Shown here: positions 1 to 11,963 of the stretch, piece after piece | How the letters are laid out: every line of letters starts with the position of its first letter | Numbering within the stretch: the stretch's first letter is position 1 | Source: Fremontodendron californicum | Taxonomy: Eukaryota; Streptophyta; Magnoliopsida; Malvales; Malvaceae | NCBI GenBank assembly: GCA_030761205.1 | Contig: JAULJL010000025.1 | Span: 8,313,501-8,377,500 of the forward strand | Reading direction: 5' to 3' | Length of the DNA stretch: 64,000 nucleotides | The notes under the pieces: generated by a model | Seen by the model: only the letters and a program-made list of their open reading frames with translations | Database searches by the model: none | What the model was told of the DNA's origin: nothing | Program-made: the position numbers and the translations under genes

Positions 1-925
1 CATGCTTATACATAAATATCAAAATAAGGCAGCCGAAAGTAAAACAAAGAAGCAGTCAGATCCCTTAGGATCCTTAGATCATGATTTACATGGGTTTATT
101 GTAAATAAAAATTTATTTCAACCATATGATTTTGAGATCATATCTACTGAAGATCTCATAATCTTGAGTATACTGATCTTTGCACAAACTCAACAACTGA
201 ATGATCACTTCACGATCTCTTCAAGGCCACAAGCAACACAGGTATCTTGCCTCTAACGGTGATCCACATGAACGGATATTGGCACCTTCTCAAGGCTCAG
301 GGATTTTCTAGTGCTAGCGGGCTGATCTTTCGATCACGATCAAAAAGTTCACTCTTTTATTCTCTCAATGGCCGAATCACAAGAAAAAATTTTCTCTTTG
401 TTCGGTGATCAAGAAAACCAAAAAGAAGAAAAAGAAGAGATGCGACAATGTCTATTTTTCTGCCTTGGTCGATTGTTCTTCTTTTTTTCTCTCTCAAAAA
501 GAAAACTATTTTCTCTCAAAGAAAACTCTCCCAAACCGATTTCACAAAGTGAAGAATTATTGCCATACTCAAACTCCTTGGCCGGCCATTCATGTGCTTA
601 ATTGATAAGAGTTTAAACCTGTTTTAAACTCCTATCACAAGAGAAACACTATATCTTCAAGTGACATGGTTTGGTTAAACTTCTAACTCTTAGAAGCTTG
701 GCCGAACCTAGTCCATATAGTGTCCATATTCGATTGCCTAGGGGATAAGGAGGATAGGAGTTTGATTCTCAATCAAAATCCTTGCTGAGGAGAAATTCTT
801 TCACCCTCAAACATCCCAGTTCAACCAAAACTCTAACTCTTAAAGCCGAGGTCGAACCTATCTCATATTATGTCTATGTTAATTTCTCGATTTCACAGGG
901 ATAAGAGTGTTTGGTTTACTCTACC
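1..925 (-). mobile_element. Copia LTR, 3' part (minus strand), cut by window edge
   Basis: Read on the minus strand this matches the last third of the LTR at 48040-50968. Shared blocks include the AATC-rich section beside 'cgatttcacagggataag', the A/G-rich stretch near 400-450, the 'ctctaacggtgatccac' block near 252 and the final 'tttatgtataagcatg'. By that alignment only about 20 bases of the LTR end lie left of the window. Short open frames here (for example at 368-605) are low-complexity and have no codon support. Confidence 0.7.
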
Positions 926-929
926 TCGG

Positions 930-3137
930 GCTCATGCTTAAACATAATAATCAAAGTGCATCAGAAGTAAACAAAGAAGCACCCGAAATACAACAGGATC
1001 TTAGGCTTATGTTTAGCATAGGTTTATAGCATACAAAACAAATTAAATCACCCATATGATTTAGAAGTTACCTACTTAAGATATCGTAACCTTAAGTTGC
1101 AGATCCAAATCCCAAGTTCCTCAAAAGTCCAAGATCCAATTCGAACAAGATCACAAGAAGCACAATTGTCCTTCCTCTAGAGCTAGTCCACAAGAACAGC
1201 TGATGGATCTTTCTCTAAGGTATGGTGATTCACTTGTGCTAGCAAGTAAATCCTAAGATCACAATCAAAAGATCTATCTCTTATATTTTTCTCCCTAAAT
1301 CAATCTCACTCAATAAGGAAGAGAAGCGGCAAGAAAAACACCAAGAAGAAGAGGAATTGCGGCAAGCACAAATTCTGCAGGGAGGTGGGGATATACTATT
1401 TTTGCTAGGCTAGGTTTTTCTTCTTGAAACCAACTTTTTCTCAAGCAAAAATCAGAATATCTCAAGTAGAATTACAAGCTTAGGTTGCAGCTACAGCCTC
1501 TATATCTGATATATATGTAGGCGCAAACCCTGACCCCTCTCTCCCTAAGCTTAACCGGCCCCTGTAGCTTGTTGCACAAGATTTTCATTAATCCACTTGG
1601 ACTTAAACTATTTAATTCTAAGATGGATCAATAGGCCTATTATATTATCTAATAATAATAATGGTCTATCAATCTTAATGCCTTAAGTTGGGCCAACCAC
1701 CCCTGGTGGACAGTCCTAAATCAAAATAGTCACTTTTGACCCATTTTAATTTATCATGCTTATTTATTTGATAGATTAATTTCTAAAAGAAAGTAATTTA
1801 ATTCTCAATTAAATTTCTTTCTCCTCATGAGCAATTCATGTCATTAATCTATTAATATCATCTCATGACATTATTCCAATATAGCATAGTCATTCGAAAT
1901 TCACCTTGTACATCACTATGTCAAAGTCGACTATACTAGATAAAACTTCTTGATTCCTCTTATTTCATTAATACATTGTTCTTCGATTTCTCAAATCTCA
2001 ATTATGTCTTAATCTGTCTTAATTGAACTTCTCCAATTAAGTCCTCAATATAGATCTTTTATTCCAATAAGTTTTACCTTAATAGAATACCATGTTTAAT
2101 CCATACATATATGTTCTTATGTGTGTAACCCTCTAGGTTCCTAATATGTTGGCAATGAACATAAGTTAATCTCATTAACTTGTTTTTCATAGATCAAGAG
2201 CGGGATCTAGCAACCCATCATGACCACCCAAATATTGTGAAGTCAGCGTGACCTTTTAGAACCTTTCAGCAACCAACCTGTCAGTGTAATACGGTCCTTT
2301 CACCATATATCCCGGATAGCGCATGAGCATGGTGCAGTGTCTACTCATGTTCAATCCATATTAGTTCTTCGCGATTTATGATTAACCTTATGAATTTAGA
2401 GAAACAACTTTCTCCTAAATCCATCATGCTTTGGCCAAAGACTTAATCAAGTTAATCGTAGTTAAGAACAAACGAGATATGTCTCCAATATCAAAGGGAG
2501 TGATGAAACCTCTCTGGATCACTCATTCATCTTCTTATGGTTCATGTCATACACAATAACACCCTACCATAAGCATCCTCGTGTTTGGGACCCGTTTGTG
2601 ATGGAATCTAAGTATGACACTCTCCATACAAGATGACCTGGTATCACAAGTCTGAGGACTAATTTACATGACTAGTATTAAGAGAACATTATCATATACA
2701 CTAGAGTGATATTACCGAATGACGTTCTCTTGGCGGTACATGTTCAGTGAACTTGTTCAACAGACAAGCACCTATATGTTATCCCAAGTATCCTATACTT
2801 CAACTTGTATGAGATCGGTTGCTTACTTCATAAGTAATAAGGCTTAACATATACTAGTTTTTGAGCATTTCCAATGCCCCGTCTTGGCAATACAATGATC
2901 AGGAATAGTTTGAGGAACAAGGCTTTGATGCATAAGGATCTCATAATTATAACTCTTTATAATTCCTTTGCAAGGCCATTATGTTCCATGGGCTTCATTC
3001 GATTAGTACTTAATAACTCCTTATTATTGTAATAACATGAAGGAAAACCTTGTATCACTATCTTCATAGTGAAGGGTATACTTTATTGACTGTGTATCCT
3101 ATGCTCAATCTGATTGGCTCTAGGGCATACACCAACA
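930..3137 (-). mobile_element. Copia LTR, near-complete (minus strand)
   Basis: On the minus strand the LTR begins TGTTGGTGTATGCCC at 3137, directly after a polypurine tract, and runs to an end-like CATGAG near 930, lacking the last few bases of the family terminus. It is the same family as the LTRs at 3165-5349 (plus) and 48040-50968 (plus): all share the 'gccaagacggggca' and 'gaacatgagtagacac' blocks. It abuts another fragment of the same LTR at about 925, so two LTR ends lie in tandem. No gene is seen inside. Confidence 0.75.
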
Positions 3138-3161
3138 ATCTCCCACTTGCACTAAGCCAAT
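3138..3161 (-). other. Polypurine tract of a minus-strand Copia element
   Basis: The minus strand reads GCAAGTGGGAGATTG immediately before the LTR start TGTTGGTG. This is the usual plus-strand priming site of Copia elements and identifies the LTR at 930-3137 as a 3' LTR. The internal region that should follow is absent: a plus-strand LTR of the same family takes over within a few bases. Confidence 0.7.
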
Positions 3162-3164
3162 CAC

Positions 3165-5349
3165 TAACTCATCCTTCATGTTAGTACAATGATAAAGAGT
3201 TATTATATGTACTAATTGGATGAAGCCAATGGAACATAAAGGTCTTGCAAAGAAATTATAAAAAGTTATAATTGTGAGATCCTTATGTATCAAAGCCATG
3301 TTCCTAAAACTGTTCCTGGTCATTGTATTGCCAAGACGGGGCATTGGCATTGCTCAAAGACTGGTACATGTTAAGCCTTCTTACTTATGAAGTAAGCAAC
3401 CGATCTTATGGGTTGAAGTATATGATATACTTGGGATAACATGTAGGTGCTTGTTAGAGAACAAGTTCACTGAACTTGGCCTGCTGTGAGAACTCCATTT
3501 GGTATTATCACTTTAGTGTCTATGGAACGTTCTCACATGTCAGTTGTGTAAGTAGTCTTCTGACTTGTGATACTAAGTCATCTTGTATGTGAATTGTCAT
3601 GCTTTGATTTCATCATGAATGGATCCCAAGAAGGGATGCTTATAGTAGGGTGATTTTGGGTATGACATGAAGCATACAAAGATGGACGAGTGATCCAGAG
3701 AGGATTCACCACTCTAAGTGATATCGGAGACATATCTCATCTGTTCTTGGCTTAAGTTAACTTGATGGAATCTTTGGCCAGAGTATGATGAATTTAGGAG
3801 AAATAGTTTCTTTAAGTTCACAAAGTTAAGCAATAGCTGCAAGAACTAATATGGATTGAACATGAGTAGACACTGCACCATGCTCATGGTCTTTCTGAGA
3901 TATTTGGTGAAAGGATCGAATTACACTGATAGACTGAATATGAAAGGTTATGTCGAGACTAACTTGACTCTCCAGTATTTAGGTGGTCATGATGGCTTGC
4001 TAGAGTCCCCTCATGATCTATGAATGTAAATTAATTATCCTTGGATTATATTTATATTCATTACCAACATATTGGAAGCCTAATGGGTCACACATGTTAA
4101 GGTGAATTAAGAGATTAAAATGGAATGAGCTTAGTTGATTGAATTGAGAATTTAATCAATAAGGACTTAATTAAATAGTTTAATTAAGTGGAGGGACTTA
4201 AGAGCAAATAACATAAAAGTTATGTTATGACCCTAAGCCCTTGTCTTGGAGTCTTGCCACCCCCTATTAATAGAACATGATGGCCACCGAATTCATAATG
4301 GCCTAGCCGCATATTGTATGTGGTGGTGTCGGCATCTTCTTGATTTCTTTTCTCGCTTCTTGCCTCTTTATGGATTGCTAGAGAGAAAAGGTTTCTCTCA
4401 AGAGAGCAAAGGCTTAGATTAAGAAGAAGAAGAGATCAAGATCTTGCCTTTGGTTAATGCTCCAAACCCTGTGAAAAGAAAGAAGATCAAGATCTTTCTT
4501 TCTTGTTTGGCGCACCAAACCCTGTGGAAGATAGAAAAATGTTTTCTTCTTGATGCTTATGAAGCACTCGGCCATGGTTGTTCTTGTCGGGGAGAGGTTT
4601 ATGAAACCTAACCACTAGCATGGATTCCAGCATGACTCCATTCCTACCTTATGAGGGGAGTTCTAGGGTAAGCTCCCTTAGGGTGAGCTTAAAATAGGCT
4701 CCATTACATATAAACATGACAAAATTACATATAAATATGACAAATTACATAAAGTTGTCATGTTTATATGTAATTTGTTTTACATATAAACATGAAAAAT
4801 TACATATATACATAACAAATTAAATATAAACATGACAAATTACATATAAACATGACAAATTACATATAAACATGGCAAATATATCATGTATTTATTTAAA
4901 TTTCTACATATGTAAAAAAAAATTTAAATGTAATTTTTTTTAATATTAACATGACACAAATTACATATAAACATGACAAATTACATATGTAATGGAGCCT
5001 ACGAAAAGCTCATTTTAAGTAGCTTTCCTTAGAATTTCCACCTTATGAAGGTTCTCTTGATCATCTTGTGTGGATCACCGTTAGAGGCCAAACACTTGTG
5101 TGGCTAAAGTCTTGGCGTTACCTCTTGCCATTCAAGATTGAGTGGGCTGTTTGGAAACTCAAGATTACTATATCTTTGAGTTAAGGTATGATTTCTAATC
5201 ATATGTGTTCTTTATAATCACTTGATCGCATTAAAATTTTACAAGCATGATCTTGTTAGATTCGGCTATCTCTTTGTTTATTTTTTTCGCTGCGTTCATG
5301 TTCTTCTTTAATTCGATTGATGTTTGAGCATGAGGTCGAATCCCAACAG
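3165..5349 (+). mobile_element. Copia LTR, 5'-truncated (plus strand)
   Basis: Same family as 930-3137 but in the opposite orientation, starting inside the LTR ('actcatccttcatgttagta') and ending in the family terminus 'gaatcccaaca' at 5349. With its neighbour it forms a large imperfect inverted repeat with its centre near 3150. It is not followed by the expected tRNA-iMet primer site; instead, integrase coding sequence of a different Copia lineage starts at once, so the junction at about 5350 is a rearrangement or truncation point. It contains a MITE-like insert. Confidence 0.72.
4668..5035. mobile_element. Foldback/MITE-like element with internal 20-bp repeats
   Basis: Both ends carry an imperfect inverted copy of a segment with AAGCT...TGAGCTT...TAGGCTCCATTACATAT (left about 4668-4710, right about 4985-5033). 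Between them lie many copies of ATTACATATAAACATGACAA in both orientations. Non-coding, AT-rich. I could not settle the target duplication, so the superfamily is open. Confidence 0.5.
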
Positions 5350-7821
5350 TTTCAACTACTAGAGTATTGCAAATGATTCATATTGATCTTTTTGGTCCAA
5401 CAAGGACATTGAGCTTGGGTGGTAAACAATATGGTTTTGTTTTGGTTGATGATTTCTCTAGGTACACATTGGTTCTTTTCTTAAATTCTAAAGATGAAGC
5501 TTTGGAAAAGTTTATCACTTTTTGTAAAATTGTTCAAAATGAAAAAGGTTATTCTATTTCTAGCATAAGAAGTGATCATGGAAAAGAATTTGAAAATCTT
5601 GGTTTTGACAAGTTTTGTAATGAAAATGGTATTAGTCATAACTTTTCGGCACCTAGAGGAAATGGCTAGGACCATGCTTTGTGAAAACAACTTACCAAGA
5701 TATGTTTGTGGCGAAAGCCATAAATACTTCTTGTTGTATCATAAATAGAGCTATGATTTGGCCAATTTTGAAGAAAACACCATATGAGCTTTTTAAAGGT
5801 AGAAGGCCTAACATAAGTTACTTTCATCCTTTTGGTTGCAAATGTTTTGCTTTAAATAATAGAAAGGATAATCTTGGTAAATTTGATGCAAAAAGTGATG
5901 AAGCTATTTTTCTTGGTTATTCCATGAGTTTCAAAGCTTTTAAAGTCTTTAATAAGTTAACCGTAGTTGTAGAAGAATCTGTTCATGTTATATTTGATGA
6001 AACTAATCTATCTTCGAGAAAGGTATCTTTTGATGATGATGATATAGGCATATTTCAAGAAAATATAGATGATGCATCATTATCCAAGGAGCAAAATCAA
6101 GTTGAAGTGGATCAAGAATTTACAAAAGAAGATGACTTTCTTGAACCCACACAAGTTGAAAAGGAGACAAGCTATCAAAGAGAATTGAGCTATGTGAAAG
6201 ATGGTGAGATCTTTGGTGATCCAACTCAAGGGGTAATAACTAGATCTTCTCTTAGAAATACTTGTAATTATGTTGCTTTTATTTCTCAAATTGAACCTAA
6301 AAACATTGATGAGGTCTTAGGAGATGATTATTGGATTATGGCTATGCAAGAAAAGTTAAATAAATTTTTAAAGAAGCAAAGTTTGGAACTTAGTGGAAAG
6401 ACCTAGTGATTATCCAACTATATGTACCAAATGGGTCTTTAGAAACAAACTTGATGAAAATGGCAATATTGTTATAAACAAGGCTATGTTAGTTGCTTAA
6501 GGATATAATCAAGAAGAATGAATTGACTATGATGAAACTTATGCCCCGGTAGCTAGATTAGAAGCTATTAGGATGCTTTTGGCCTTTGCTTGCTTTAAAG
6601 ATTTTAAGCTTTTTCAAATGGATGTTAAAAGTGCTTTTCTTAATGACTTTATTGATGAAGAAGTATATGTTGAACAACCTCCCGGTTTTGAGAATCCTCA
6701 TTTCGCTAATCATGTCTTTAAATTATCAAAAGCTTTGTATGGTTTTAAACAAGCTCCTAGAGCTTGGCATGAGAGACATTCAAAAAAAATTTATTGACAA
6801 AGGTTTTAATAGAGGTAAAGTTGATACTACCATTTTTATAAAGGTTCAAGGTAAATACATTCTAATAATTCAAGTTTATGTTGATGATATCATATTTGGT
6901 TCCACTAATGAATCTCTTTGTCAAGAATTTTCTAGGCTTATACAAGGTAAATTTGAGATGAGCATGATGGGGGAGCTTATTTTCTTTTTGGGATTACAAG
7001 TTAAGCAAACTAAAGATGGCATCTTCATCAATCAAGAAAAATACATAAAGGACTTGCTCAAGAGGTTTGGCATGAATGATTCAAAACCCTACTCAACACC
7101 CATGAGCACTTCAACTAAGCTTGATAAGGATGAAGGAGGTAAATGTGTTGACACTAAACTTTATAGGTCTATGATTGGTTCATTGTTTTATCTTACCGCA
7201 AGTAGACCCGATATTATGTTTAGTGTATGCTTGTGTGCTAGATTTCAATCATCACCTAGGGAGTCACATTTACTTACCGTTAAGTGAATATTTCGTTACC
7301 TTAAGGACTCACCTAGGCTAGGCTTATGGTACCCAAAAGGATCCTTTTTTGTTTTGCATGCTTATTCGAATGCAGATTTTGGTGGTTGTAAAATTGATAG
7401 AAAAAGCACTTCCGGTACTTGTCAGTTTCTTAGGAATATGCTCATATCATGGTTCTCCAAGAAACAAAATAGTGTTGCTTTATCCACAATCGAGGCGAAA
7501 TATGTATCCGCGAGAAATTGTTGTGCCTAAATCTTATGGATCAAACAACAAATGGAGGATTTTGGACTTACCATGGATCACATTCCTATTGAATGTAATA
7601 ATACTAGTGCTATTAGTCTCACTAAAAATCCTATTCAACATTCAAGGACTAAGCATATAGAGATAAGACACCATTTCATTAGGTATCGTGTTCAAAAAGG
7701 TGATATTGTACTTGAATTTGTTGATACCTTGCATCAATTAGCTGATATATTCACAAAGCCACTTGATAGAGAGAGATTTTGCACTATTAGAGGTGAACTT
7801 GGATTAATGAATGCACCATGA
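5350..7821 (+). pseudogene. Sirevirus pol remnant: integrase, RT, RNase H
   Basis: The integrase core starts at 5367 with IDLFGPT (first catalytic Asp) and has RSDHGKEF (second Asp) near 5572. A deletion of roughly 50 bp at about 5665 removes the stretch that would hold the catalytic Glu and shifts the frame. The C-terminal part of integrase continues at 5681-6406 (HPFGCKCF, GYSMSFKAFKVFN). RT is in pieces: QMDVKSAFLN near 6616, an intact YVDD catalytic box near 6876-6887 and a frameshift near 6780. In-frame stops lie at 6498-6500 and 6519-6521, and further stops in RNase H near 7285 and 7528. RNase H ends with LADIFTKPLDRERF at 7741-7790. None of this could be translated as one polyprotein. 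Confidence 0.85.
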
Positions 7822-8955
7822 TTATCTTCAATGTTTTGGTCTTAAATGATATGAACAAGTTTGATGATATTTGATTTTGTTTATAAACTTGTCTCAATGA
7901 TGTTTGAACATTGAATGCATTGTTTGATGTTTCAGAGTTTGTTTTATTGTTTGAATTGATACACATGTTGAAATTGAACTAGTATTTATGTGTTATATGT
8001 GTATTTAATGAGCATGTTTGATTGCTTCATTCATTTTGGACAATTATAGATACATTTAGAATTACAAAATTGCATAAATAATGTCCAAGTTTGAAAATTA
8101 TAAGTTTTGGAATGAAAAATCACAAGTATTCAAATGTATTTTTGACTGCAATTGCATATGGGATCGATCCCATATGAATGGAATGGATCCTTTTGCCCAA
8201 AATTACAAAATTAAAAGCTGAAACTCAGATTTTTCCAAGTGCGAATCAATCCCCTTTGAATATGGGATCGATCCAATTTGAATGAGGGATCAATCCCATA
8301 AAGAAATGATCGATCTCTTCTTGCCTGCACGCATATACAGCCCGCGCGACTAGCCCTGCTTGCTCATTTTTTCCTCTCCTCTTTCGCTCCTCACACAACC
8401 CAACTCTAAAAATCTTTCAACTCACTCATTTTTTCTTCAAATTTCTTCATTCCAACACATCGATACTACCAAATTTCATCTCCCTTTCATCATTCTCATC
8501 ATTTCCAAACCTAAATCACTCACTTTCCTCTAAAATTCAAAAATTCCCTTTTCAAACCCTAACCCATATTTTCAAACCCACTCTTCAAATCCACATTCCA
8601 TTCATCTTTTCTTCATAATTCCTATACAAATTCATCCTCTTTTTCACTCTTCTATACAAAATCATCCAAAACCCACATCAAAATCACCCAAAACCACCTC
8701 TCAAAAGTGCCACCGACCAAGTGTTTGTGAAAAAGCCTCAACCAAAAACCTACACCGTCCACATTCGGCCCTAACCTCCAAATCCACCTAAATTCTTTTT
8801 TTTTTTGTGTGGTTATTTCACCTCTAAAAACTTCATCCTAACCTTTGGCATGAATTACACCCAACAAATTTTTCCAAAACACCACCAAAATTTGACCTCC
8901 ACCAAGTGTTCGATAAAATTTTTAAACCACTATCCATACCCTTCCAACACCTTAA
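7822..8955 (+). repeat. Sirevirus spacer with GGGATCGATCCC palindromes
   Basis: This non-coding stretch between RNase H and the extra ORF holds several copies of the palindrome GGGATCGATCCC and near matches (8155-8176, 8258-8272, 8283-8294, 8307-8316). At 8155-8176 the palindrome is extended by CATATG on both sides to a perfect 22-bp dyad. The second half (8360-8960) is strongly pyrimidine-rich (C, T and A, few G). The same palindromes recur in the 3' LTR. Confidence 0.7.
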
Positions 8956-10138
8956 ATGGCACCTAAATTGAAACACCAAGCTTATAAATACAAACCAATA
9001 GTTAAGGCATCCTCCTCCTCAAAGCGAGCCGTACCTTCCGCACCAACTCTTTTGAAGCATGCTTCCCGATCACCCAGGCTCGAGACAAGTTCAATTCTTC
9101 ATTTTCTAAAGAGTCTGTTAAGAAATGTTGGGTGATCGACGTAAACTTCCATCGAGTGTTCAACTTCGAATATCTCTCATTATTTGAGGAGTTCAGGTGG
9201 TTGCCATTCCTTTCACTAAACTGCCCCGTGCATGAAAACTTAGTTTGTGCATTCTTTAGTAATGCCACATACCACCGCGAGGACGATGACATAGACATCG
9301 GCATTGTTCATGAGATCAAGACCTATCTAATGGGTCGCGAGATCATTGTCACTCAAGCATCAATCGCACAAGCGTTCGATATTCCAAACGAGGGTGACAT
9401 TCACGAGGAATGATACTTTCCTAAGACAATACGCACACCGAACAATCATGCTTCATTTCTCCCGTTGCACAACCGATTGCTTCACATCATCATCTCCCAT
9501 ACCATTCGACCTTTCAGCACCATATACTCCACATTACGAAATATTGACTATTGGTGGCTCAACATGATCCGTACTCTACAAAGGCCGAACCTCGCTCACT
9601 TTATCTTCCTCGATCTCCTCCGCATCGTCAAAGGCACGGAGCGCACTATAGTTTTTGGAATGGCCTTGAGTCACTACATCAAGGCAATCAGGATTGATGT
9701 CTCTTGCGATCCGGGCATCCCGCACTTCAAAAATGCCATGATCGACCTCAAAACGGTTCACAAGATGGGTTATACCCAAAACGCAAATGGTGAGTGGGCC
9801 CGGGCTCATGAAGAACAGCTCGACGAGCATGATGGTGATGATGTTGGTGCATCTGAAGTAACTCAAGTGCCGCCCTCGGTTGGCGCTTCTTCCTCCTCCT
9901 TCGGCACTTTAGACACTCAAGCGGTCATCAACTCATGGAAAAGTTTGACTCGCTTCAAACACATGTTGTTGACCAATTTGCTTTGTTTCGACAACATGTT
10001 GATACGAGGTTCACGACCTTGGAAGATGATGTCAAAGTCATGTGCAGAGTCGTAAACCACATGGACACCCGGCTTCGGGACATGTCCTCATCCTTTCCAC
10101 CTCCTCCACCCTCCGATCACGATGATCTATCTCGCTAG
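8956..10138 (+). pseudogene. Env-position ORF of Sirevirus, plant transposon-protein domain, frameshifted
   Basis: Sireviruses often carry a third ORF between pol and the 3' LTR. Here a start at 8956 (MAPKLKHQ) opens a basic N-terminus, but the frame shifts near 9120 to 9132-9413. That piece (FFSNATYHREDDDIDIG, then a GREIIVTQ segment) resembles the 'putative plant transposon protein' domain seen in such ORFs and in many plant retroelement products. The domain continues in another frame at 9465-9850 (LLHIIISHTIRPF, LDLLRIVKGTERTIVFGMAL). The tail at 9935-10138 is a heptad-like segment followed by a run of prolines, typical of the coiled-coil end of these proteins. At least three frameshifts break it. 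Function is unknown; a true envelope role is not shown. Confidence 0.6.
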
Positions 10139-10499
10139 GGTGTTTAGGGATTTGGCATCAAAATGTGTCTAGGCTTTTCATTTTGGGTTTCAAGCATTAC
10201 TTTATGATTTGAATTTCAATGTTTTAATGTTTTTGCTATAGACATTATCTATGTAATTTAAGTATTTCTAATGTCTCATCTTTGAACTTCAATGCTACCT
10301 TTTTCATATATATTCATAATATTTGAGACTTTATGCATGTTGAATTGATATATTCATTTGGTATATTGAATTGATGTTGGATTGATATATTCTTTTGATA
10401 TTATTGAGTTGTTGATTGAATTTCATTGCTTAACACATGGTATCTATGATTTTAGTTCTCTTACTGTATTCCCCTTAGCTTTGAATTGATATTATTTTT

Positions 10500-10827
10500 T
10501 ATATAACAAAAAGGGGGAGAAAGTTCATATTAACAAATTTGTTTTAAGTGAACAAAAATTAGATAAAAAGCAAAAAGTGGGAAATTTTTCATATGTGCTT
10601 AAATGTTTCTATTTTATGGATATGAATTATGTTGGATATTGTGCTTAAATGCTTGTGGACATTGTGGATTGAAAGTGTCTTTGCTTGTTCCTTATTTGTT
10701 TTTGCAAAGTTGAAAAGAATGCTTTTATTAAGGGGGAGTTTTTATTGAAAATCTTTATTTCTTTAATTAAGGGGGAGTTTTTACAAGTAAATTTATCTTA
10801 AGCTTTGTCATATCAAAAAGGGGAGAT
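10500..10827 (+). other. Cluster of polypurine tracts before the Sirevirus 3' LTR
   Basis: Purine tracts occur at 10508-10523 (AAAAAGGGGGAGAAAG), 10730-10738 and 10769-10777 (AAGGGGGAG twice) and 10815-10827, the last directly next to the LTR. Multiple tracts of this type upstream of the 3' LTR are a known Sirevirus trait. The stretch from 10139 to 10500 is T-rich and non-coding. Confidence 0.75.
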
Positions 10828-11963
10828 TGTTAGCTATATTAGCTTTGAATTGATCTTAATTTTGAAATGACAAACTCTTAAGTTTAATTAGAATGAGATT
10901 AAATGTTTCCATTCTAGCATTTTTCTTTGAATCATTTTGAAAATATTTTGGAAAATGCTAAAATATTTTAAACTCCTTAGCTTTCTCAAAAATACATGTT
11001 CTTAAATATATATTTATATATATGATTAGAATATTTTTAAGACAAATTGACCTCTCTTCAAAATCAAAGAAAACAATTTTATGAAGAGAGGATCGACCCC
11101 CTAAGATAGAGGATCGATCCCCTAGTGAAGAAATTTCACCCGGATCAGTCCCGAATCGATCCCATGCAAGTCAGTAGCATTTTGAACTTTGCAGGATAGT
11201 AGGGGATCGATCCCCACAAGGAGAAGATCTATCCCACGGGCTCCGACGGTCAGATTTTTAAATTGGAACAAGGAAGGGATCGATCGCTGAAGGAGATGAT
11301 TGACCCCTGGCACACTGTACTATTTTCGAAGTACGATTTTCTGAAGAAAGAACGACTCTTTTCCACATCTAACCACTCCCAACGCATTTTTGAGATTAGA
11401 GGTATAGAACAGACTTCCTAACACTTCTAATAGCAAGAGACTCCAAGAGAAGCAAATCAAAGTAAGAATCTTTCATATTTTCTCTAGCTTTCAAGTTCTC
11501 ATTGTGCTTAAGCTTTATTTCACATTGTATTTATCTTTTCATTGTAATTGTCTCTTCAAATATTGTGCTTAAAGTCAGCAAACACTTTCCTATTAGAAGT
11601 TCACTTTAGTTTGCAAACAAACCTTCATTTTCTAAAGGGTTTGAGATTGTGAGTGACTTGTTCAAGAGGTTTCTATTTAAGCCTCAAAAGATAGGGATTG
11701 TAAGGTTATACCTTAACCTCAAAGGTAATTTTTCACTAGTGCCAAGAAGAGAGGACATAGACATCAAGTGGAAGGGCCGAACCTCTATACATCGATTGTT
11801 TGCTCCTCTTTACCTTACTCTTTATTTTAGTTACTTGTGTTGTTCACTTATTTCATATTAAATTTGATTTGTTAATTTCCATACTTAAAATTCAAATGTA
11901 TTTGTGAAAATTTTAAAAACCAATTCACCCCCCTCTTGGTTAATCTCTACACTTGAGCTAACA
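10828..11963 (+). mobile_element. Sirevirus 3' LTR (1,136 bp)
   Basis: Bounded by the inverted termini TGTTAGCT at 10828 and AGCTAACA at 11963, immediately after the polypurine tract. Inside, 11085-11310 is packed with the palindromic motif GGGATCGATCCC and variants (11111-11125, 11203-11216, 11276-11287), as seen in the spacer upstream. Such palindrome clusters are a conserved LTR feature of Sireviruses. No second LTR is present, so age cannot be estimated. Confidence 0.85.

Larger units (their letters stand above)
5350..11963 (+). mobile_element. Sirevirus-type Ty1/copia element, 5'-truncated
   Basis: Order seen: partial integrase, RT, RNase H, an extra ORF in env position, several AAGGGGGAG purine tracts, then a complete 3' LTR. 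This order (integrase before RT, extra ORF after RNase H, multiple polypurine tracts) is that of the Sirevirus (SIRE/Maximus) lineage of Ty1/copia. The 5' LTR, primer site, gag and protease are missing. The right flank begins AATAC; the matching target duplication cannot be checked because the left end is lost. Stops, frameshifts and a deletion show it is dead. Confidence 0.82.

Noticed and set aside
3165..5349. Treating this LTR as the 5' LTR of the Sirevirus at 5350-11963
   Set aside because: Termini and sequence differ from the Sirevirus 3' LTR, and the primer site, gag and protease are missing between them.
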